Program-made: the position numbers and the translations under genes
In this document: piece after piece, positions 59,226 through 64,000 of the stretch
Layout: each line of letters starts with the position of its first letter
How positions within the stretch are numbered: the stretch's first letter is position 1
The notes under the pieces: model-generated
Databases searched by the model: none
What the model was told of the DNA's origin: nothing
What the model saw: the letters and a program-made list of their open reading frames with translations, nothing else
Assembly: GCA_034769895.1 (NCBI GenBank)
Contig: CM068367.1
Location: forward strand, 711,722,196-711,786,195
From: Magicicada septendecula
Lineage: Eukaryota > Arthropoda > Insecta > Hemiptera > Cicadidae
Direction: 5' to 3'
DNA length: 64,000 nucleotides

Positions 59226-60471
59226 ATGGAGGCTAACGCGGAAACAACGGAGGCAGGAGTCGCCACAACCGGACTCGATAAACCAAAGAATTTCGAAGAC
59301 CGAGTGAACATATGCGCAGACGACGACGACGACAACGATGATGGAACCAACAACAATAATATCGAGACGGATGACCAGTTGGAAAGTATCTTGGATCCCA
59401 AGAACGCCGACTACAACAACGGACTCGTCTACCCACCGAATCCAAAGTTCCTCCACTCGTACAACTGTTGGCACCAACACCAGTCTGTCGTGTGGACCAG
59501 TTTCGAGAACCATCCCGAGGCGGACGAAGGGAAATTCCATCAAGCCGAAGAAAAACTACAGGACATTTGCAAAGCAAATGATCGCGTGCCTAATGTTCGG
59601 CGACAGCGTGGTGTTGGACACGTTAGCGTGTGAGGAGTTTGACCGCATTACGTCCACCGAGACGCTGGTCATGTTAGACGACCAGGTGGCTCGCGAAAAC
59701 GTGCACCAAGAGGTATACAGTAGAATGTTGGACGTGTCGCACAAGGGTGCGTACTACCGGAGCCAAGAATTTTACGAGCTTCGGATACACCGATTCCAAC
59801 TCCTGGTTGAGGAGTACACCAATGCCAACGTCGATTTGCGCACTATGCTGTACTTTATCATGGTCTGCGAGAACATTATGTTTGCGCCGATGTTTCAGTG
59901 CATCTGCTACTTGGCCACCACAGGGTACGCGCCAAAGCTGTGCGACGCCAACTTGCAAGTGATGCGCGACGAGTACATACACTACAAACACGTACGCGGT
60001 CTGTTGGCCGAGTTTAAAATGAAACTGAGAAGACCCAAAGCGAGGTCCATACTGGCCGCTTTCGAGACGGCCATCACGGAACTGCTACAAGAGATCATCG
60101 GCGACTACGTGTCTGCTGACGGCATGTACTCGTAGGACATCGCGTTGGCACACTTCAGACACGTGTGTCACGGCTTTATGCGCGAGAACGGACTCTACTA
60201 AACGAAAGAGGAGGAACGGATTAATGATAAACTATACGGCACGTCTCCGGCAGCCAGTTACATGTATCTGCCGCAGCACGAAATTAAAATCAATCTCATG
60301 GAGTCCAATTCGATGGTCTACATGGTCGAAGGTGGCGACTTTGATATTTGCATGAGCGACGACGAAGAGTGCACGAGCAAATCAGAAAACATGACGAGAG
60401 CAAAGATCGATAGTGACTCGCCCGACCTGGTGTCGGATAGAGGTGTACGCAGCCCAACGACAGTCTTGTAG
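59226..60471 (+). pseudogene. Ribonucleotide reductase small subunit (R2), broken three times
   Basis: R2 holds the diiron-tyrosyl radical that ribonucleotide reductase needs to make deoxynucleotides. The frame begins at the ATG at 59226 with a long acidic N-terminus, shifts frame at about 59575-59582, and then is open to a TAG at 60133-60135. After that the same frame continues through a TAA (60199-60201) to the stop at 60471. Recognisable R2 residues are kept: ENVHQEVY (metal Glu and His and the radical Tyr), CENIMF (Glu) and RDEYIHY (Glu and His), with INLMES like the usual C-terminal motif. The first metal Asp, expected a few residues after WT in VWTSFENH, is not evident. The acidic, non-standard C-terminal end differs from the usual peptide that binds the large subunit. 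Not functional as it stands. Confidence 0.75.
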
Positions 60472-60597
60472 AAAGACCATTATTCTAAGTATTATAATTT
60501 ATCACGTATTCTGTAGAGTGTTGTTATTATTTGAATAAAAACATATTCTTGTCATACAAATAATAATGTCGATATTCTTTGTCCTGTAGTAATAATG

Positions 60598-60891
60598 TTA
60601 TTCTACAGACGCGCAGAGACCTGCTATCCGTTTGATCAGTCTTTTGTCTATGACAATCATGTGAAAACATCTGGCGTTGTAACAGATGTCGTTCAACTGG
60701 CTCGGCATGTTTGCCACATGAGTGTAACCGTCGGCGTGCAACCGTTCGAACACGGAACGCAAAGAGGTCGGTTCTATACGTTCGTCTAGACTGGTGTAAT
60801 ATTTCAATTTGTAGCCGCGATTCTTGACTATAGCTTTGTCGCTAGTGTCGGGCTTGGGAAAGTACGGAGTGGTATAAAATACGCCGGCCAT
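60598..60891 (-). CDS. Small unrecognised viral protein, 97 residues
   Basis: A compact intact ORF from the ATG at 60891 to 60598, convergent with the ribonucleotide reductase gene and divergent from the next gene, whose start is 57 bases away. It is basic, with LKYYTS and several Arg/Lys/His, and has no membrane segment. Function unknown. The plus-strand ORF over the same region is shorter and has no other support. Confidence 0.5.
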   Translation of the reverse strand: MAGVFYTTPYFPKPDTSDKAIVKNRGYKLKYYTSLDERIEPTSLRSVFERLHADGYTHVANMPSQLNDICYNARCFHMIVIDKRLIKRIAGLCASVE

Positions 60892-60947
60892 TTGGCCTCG
60901 CGCAGACGTTTAATACCCCCTTGAAATAGTTATCTATATGGGACACA

Positions 60948-61547
60948 ATGAACGTGTACGACGTTCAGTCAAACAAAGCTCGATTCATTTACACTATATC
61001 TCTGACGCCGAAAAACACTGACAGCGAGACAGGTTCGAAATTGCCGGTACGTCTGGTGAACGGATTCTACTTTAGCAAGGAGACTAGATCCGACGAAAAG
61101 TTGATTTACACGGAACACGACATGACGTCTATACTGCGCACCGTACTGTGTATGCACGTCTTTAGAATCGCTCCTTGCGAGTCGATACAAGAGATCATCT
61201 ACAGCGGTCTTGTCACGTTCCCGAACGACGGCGCCCGTCTGACGGTCTACGAACCGGACCTGTCTATAGAGCGCATCAGTGATATAGTAGATTCTCTTTT
61301 GGGAAAAGGGTTCTGTAGCGTTGTCGCCCGACCGCTGACCAACGTGTACTCAGAATACAAACACGCCTGGCGTTACCACACGTTCGGCCAACCGGTAGCT
61401 CTACCGAGCGCTGTCGATTTTATTCGCCTCTACAGATTCGTAAACGCGCCCAACTACAGACTGAGCGCTGCCACTCAATTTGTTTTGTTTAACAGTGACG
61501 ATCACAAGATACCTCTACAGGGTAGAGTCAAATATCTGCCGCTATGA
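60948..61547 (+). CDS. Unrecognised intact viral protein, 199 residues
   Basis: This intact ORF starts at the ATG at 60948 after GGGACACA, with ATCTATATGG as a weak TATA-like element upstream, and ends at 61547. The product is alpha/beta-looking, with no hydrophobic anchor and evenly distributed Tyr and Phe. It ends about 60 bases before the next gene on the same strand, so the two may be transcribed together. No family recognised. Confidence 0.6.
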   Translation: MNVYDVQSNKARFIYTISLTPKNTDSETGSKLPVRLVNGFYFSKETRSDEKLIYTEHDMTSILRTVLCMHVFRIAPCESIQEIIYSGLVTFPNDGARLTVYEPDLSIERISDIVDSLLGKGFCSVVARPLTNVYSEYKHAWRYHTFGQPVALPSAVDFIRLYRFVNAPNYRLSAATQFVLFNSDDHKIPLQGRVKYLPL

Positions 61548-61609
61548 GTGTGTCACTAGAGTAGTGGGAAGGTGTAGCCAACACTGTAGGCCGCTACTTT
61601 AGTAAATAA

Positions 61610-62293
61610 ATGCCGCCCTACTACACGTCGCGATACTTGGAAATAGCTGTAGAGATTATAGGCGATCTGTTGGGCAAAACGTCCTACACATACGTAGAGA
61701 CGTGTGTCTCGCTACCTGAGCCTATATGGCAAGAGAAGAACATAGTCTTCTTTTCAGTGCCCATGATGTCGTTTTTCATCAACCAGCCGGTGGAACTGCC
61801 GCAGGGCACGGTAAAGTATGTGGCCCGGTTTGATACATTCGACCGTATAGAAGTGGACGACACGAAGAACAAGTCATACGATCAAGACGATGTGGGATCG
61901 TTGCGCAAACGAATGCGCAAGAATCGTAACAAGCGACTAGAATCGTACGACACTAGCAACGGCTACATTGTAAACTGGAACTCTACAATGATTGCCGGCA
62001 ACGTGTCAGACGAGTTCGGTCTAAACAAATCAGACACTACGGTGCTGGTGCAATTGTTTCGCTTAGTGCTGATGATCGGTCACTGGTACCAACACGCGTC
62101 AGGCCGCACCACGTATCGGGACCACGAAAAATTTCACGAAATAGAAATGGCCGACACCGATCTCTACAATGCTCTAATGCCTGTTGATAGTGCAAAGACT
62201 GCCACAACGGATGAAAGCAGTAGTGGCAGCGACAATGAACCCGAATACGATGCTCGTGTATTTACACGTTCCAAGTTTTCACTCGATTTGTAG
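61610..62293 (+). CDS. Unrecognised intact viral protein, 227 residues
   Basis: The ATG at 61610 follows TTAGTAAATAA and opens an intact frame to 62293. Residues about 95-110 are strongly basic (RKRMRKNRNKR), as in nucleic-acid-binding or nuclear-localising proteins. The C-terminus is Ser/Thr- and acid-rich (TTDESSSGSDNEPEYD). No membrane segment and no known motif. Shared strand and short spacing with 60948-61547 suggest related expression. Confidence 0.6.
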   Translation: MPPYYTSRYLEIAVEIIGDLLGKTSYTYVETCVSLPEPIWQEKNIVFFSVPMMSFFINQPVELPQGTVKYVARFDTFDRIEVDDTKNKSYDQDDVGSLRKRMRKNRNKRLESYDTSNGYIVNWNSTMIAGNVSDEFGLNKSDTTVLVQLFRLVLMIGHWYQHASGRTTYRDHEKFHEIEMADTDLYNALMPVDSAKTATTDESSSGSDNEPEYDARVFTRSKFSLDL

Positions 62294-62327
62294 AACGAAT
62301 ACGCCTTGAAAACAATGTCATAAGTTT

Positions 62328-62478
62328 TCACAAAAAATAAAAATCCGAATTACTTAAATCACGCCCGGCGTCAGCGTCTAAACGTTCTTCATACGATCCG
62401 TCGTTGTAACCTCGACTCGACAAATCTCTATTGTGTTTCCTTTTTAGCAAACAAATCGTATAAACTATCCAAATTCAT
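62328..62478 (-). pseudogene. Small viral gene of about 50 codons with one frameshift
   Basis: A minus-strand ATG at 62478 opens a frame that ends after 16 codons, but one base less in the A run at about 62441-62445 would keep it open to the TGA at 62330-62328. The product would be about 49 residues, hydrophilic, with a basic start and an acidic second half. The convergent gene before it ends 34 bases away, and the spacing is consistent with a real small gene. Without a homologue it stays tentative; the extra A could be a sequencing error. Confidence 0.35.
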
Positions 62479-62580
62479 GTTGTCGTTATGTTATTATTGT
62501 TCGACTGACATACGACGATATGTGGGGAGCGCGGTATAACTTTGAACCGCTGTGTGACCTCTCATGGTGTTGTCGTCGTC

Positions 62581-62736
62581 TCACTCTTTATACTTTAACA
62601 AGACCGTACGATTCAACCACGGCTCTTGCAGCATACGTTGGTAGGCGAACAGCTCGCGATTTATGTAGCTGTCTTTAGCAAACGTTATACAGACGAGTGC
62701 TACGAAAAACACTAGAATCGCTATAACGTTCAACAT
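62581..62736 (-). CDS. Small membrane protein, 51 residues, possibly PIF-7-like
   Basis: An intact minus-strand ORF from the ATG at 62736 to the TGA at 62583-62581. The first 20 residues are hydrophobic (MLNVIAILVFFVALVCITFA), a signal anchor, followed by a short hydrophilic, partly basic tail of about 30 residues. Size and layout match the very small PIF-type membrane proteins of baculoviruses and nudiviruses such as PIF-7 (about 50-60 residues). The proposed family rests on size and topology only, so no gene symbol is given. The start gives the anchor directly at the N-terminus, supporting this choice. Confidence 0.5.
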   Translation of the reverse strand: MLNVIAILVFFVALVCITFAKDSYINRELFAYQRMLQEPWLNRTVLLKYKE

Positions 62737-62997
62737 CGGGAAAAAGACAGCGTTGGCTATACTACATTACGTTGTTGTATTATACAGCATGAGTGTGCCT
62801 TTACAGACACAAAAATCACAATATCGACATCTAACAACTTGTAATATTGCCAGCTGAGTGGAATAATATTTTGGACTTGTATATGTCGGCCGCCACCCTA
62901 GTCGTGGTTTTAACTGAGCGCTATATATTATGGTGTGCAGCACGAACAGTAGTCTAGTCTGTCTCTTGGCGTAGACTATAGCACATTCTATCGCGAC
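62737..62997. other. Intergenic region between divergent genes
   Basis: No gene seen in these 261 bases between the small membrane protein gene and the Cys/His-rich gene; it must contain both promoters. Confidence 0.5.
62921..62950 (+). promoter_or_regulatory. Candidate early-type promoter (TATA box plus CAGT)
   Basis: CTATATATTA at 62921-62930 is followed by CAGT at 62947-62950, about 25 bases later, and by the start codon at 62998. TATA plus CAGT at this distance is the classical early promoter layout of insect large DNA viruses. Function not shown. Confidence 0.4.
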
Positions 62998-64000
62998 ATG
63001 GAGCCGTTATTCCTAACGCACAAGCTGACAGTCAACAATCTGCAGTCGATGTACAACGTGTACGATTTTCAGTTGCGAGACTACCTTTTGACCACCGAAG
63101 ACATTTACTTGTCACGATGCAAATGCTATCACACGCACAACAAGCAGCACTGTCCTCTGGTCACCATGGCCTACTGTGTCAAATGCAAAGTGGCCAACGA
63201 ACGGTACATCAACTATCGATCTCTACTGTTCCACCAGACGGCGGCGCAAAACCGGCTGGCGCGATGCTGTACCCACTGGCACTGGCCGCCTTGCGGCCAC
63301 GGTCTCGGTTGTCGGACCACTTCGACATGCATAGTGCAGTTACCGTTCGAGTGCGATTACACCTCGAAAGCCACGTGCACTGCATCGGGCAGCGGTGAGC
63401 CGCACTTTACCAAGCCAATGAAACACGCTCAGTTGATGCGCGAGCATATTTACAATACGCGTATGCCGGTGTTTTACTTTTGCAGCCAGCACACGCACGT
63501 GCACCGGCATGAACACAAGCCTTACAGCCGGCTGCAGTGCTGCATACAGACGCAAAAGTGTTGCGAATCTGCCACCCTGGTTACCGAGTTTGACTCGAGT
63601 TTTGTCATCACTACGGTAACTAAGAAACGGGCCAAGACCAAGGCGGCGACAGACGCCGCTGCTGACAAGACTAAACGTACAGCCATCGAAAAGAAGCAGT
63701 ATGTGATTTATGATCCCACCCTGTGGCGCGAACAGTCGATGAACCACTTTATCTCGCTGTTGCGCGCCGTGGTCAACACGCCCGAGCTGGTGACGGAGCG
63801 TTACCGCCGCTTCGAGTCGTCCAACTTTAAGGTGTCCAACATTAAAAAATACAAGAGCGGTAAACAGTCGATCGTACGCACAGCCATCACGGGGTTCGAG
63901 GCGAAAGGCATCTACCAGACGGCCACCATATCGTGTACGCTGCATAGCCGCACGGTGTTGATTCCGCAAAAGATCTACAACCTGATGGTGGGCGACTACG
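62998..64000 (+). CDS. Cys/His-rich viral protein, N-terminal part (runs off the window)
   Basis: An open frame of 334 codons starts at the ATG at 62998 and is still open at 64000. The first 140 residues are unusually rich in Cys and His, with CKCYHTHNKQHC, YCVKCK, CCTHWHWPPCGHGLGC and FCSQHTHVHRHEH, suggesting zinc binding. A Lys/Arg/Ala-rich linker follows at about residues 205-230, then a globular region with many aromatic and basic residues. There is no signal peptide or membrane segment. The size (more than 334 residues) and zinc-like start would suit a viral replication or transcription protein, but I cannot assign a family from the visible half. The divergent small membrane protein gene lies upstream. 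Confidence 0.6.
   Translation, partial: MEPLFLTHKLTVNNLQSMYNVYDFQLRDYLLTTEDIYLSRCKCYHTHNKQHCPLVTMAYCVKCKVANERYINYRSLLFHQTAAQNRLARCCTHWHWPPCGHGLGCRTTSTCIVQLPFECDYTSKATCTASGSGEPHFTKPMKHAQLMREHIYNTRMPVFYFCSQHTHVHRHEHKPYSRLQCCIQTQKCCESATLVTEFDSSFVITTVTKKRAKTKAATDAAADKTKRTAIEKKQYVIYDPTLWREQSMNHFISLLRAVVNTPELVTERYRRFESSNFKVSNIKKYKSGKQSIVRTAITGFEAKGIYQTATISCTLHSRTVLIPQKIYNLMVGDY

Noticed and set aside
47201-60201. Recoded stop codons
   Set aside because: TAG, TAA and TGA all occur in frame, several genes also have frameshifts, and intact neighbours end at normal stops.
63340-63969. Minus-strand ORF of 209 codons
   Set aside because: It is antisense to the open Cys/His-rich gene; long antisense frames are common in this G+C-richer, codon-biased DNA.
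47020-64000. A free, infectious virus genome
   Set aside because: Too many essential-type genes carry stops or frameshifts, and the block is joined to a host retrotransposon array.

Overview
The window joins two very different kinds of DNA and looks like an insect chromosome carrying an endogenised nudivirus. Bases 1-47019 are AT-rich and consist almost only of transposable elements. Bases 47020-64000 are far richer in G+C, tightly packed with genes on both strands, and contain recognisable large insect DNA virus genes: a pif-2 gene, a FEN-1/XPG-type nuclease, the small subunit of ribonucleotide reductase and a P-loop nucleoside-kinase-like gene. That gene combination is typical of nudiviruses. 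About half of the viral genes carry in-frame stops or frameshifts, so this is an integrated, decaying copy and not a free virus. A planthopper-type hemipteran, a group in which an endogenous nudivirus is known, is a reasonable guess at the host, but the host is not proven here.

Region 1-47019 is a head-to-tail array of one gag-only LTR retrotransposon. Each basic unit of about 5.7 kb has an LTR-like block of about 2.46 kb (TGTAAC...TTACA), a primer-binding-site-like motif, one gag-like ORF of 715 codons, about 1 kb of non-coding DNA and a polypurine tract that abuts the next LTR. No pol gene is present. Seven LTRs and seven gag copies follow each other, neighbours sharing LTRs. The first two units form a 13420-bp dimer that is repeated almost perfectly (1-13420 and 13421-26840). 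Other elements sit inside units: a Penelope-like element with an inverted 5' part (166-2148 and its duplicate 13586-15568), a TTAA-flanked Kolobok/Mutator-like DNA transposon (30125-33240), and a 283-bp insertion with internal inverted repeats (37360-37642 and 43317-43599). Two of the seven gag copies are intact (11060-13207 and 24480-26627).

The seventh gag copy is cut at 47019/47020, where the viral DNA begins. The order along the viral block is: an unknown gene (one stop), a kinase-like gene, a secreted or membrane protein with an arginine/serine tail, an unknown acidic/basic gene (one stop), a type II membrane protein with PPxY and PTAP motifs (one stop and one frameshift), a three-frame gene that could be the capsid gene vp39, an unknown gene (one stop), pif-2 (one stop), fen-1 (one stop), an unknown intact gene, ribonucleotide reductase small subunit (one frameshift and two stops), four short to medium unknown genes, a small membrane protein gene, and the start of a cysteine/histidine-rich gene that runs off the window.

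In a functioning nudivirus these genes would serve nucleotide supply (kinase, ribonucleotide reductase), DNA processing (FEN-1), per os infectivity (PIF-2) and structural roles. Here most named ones are interrupted, while several unnamed ones remain open. No CRISPR arrays, rRNA, tRNA or bacterial-type operon signals were seen.
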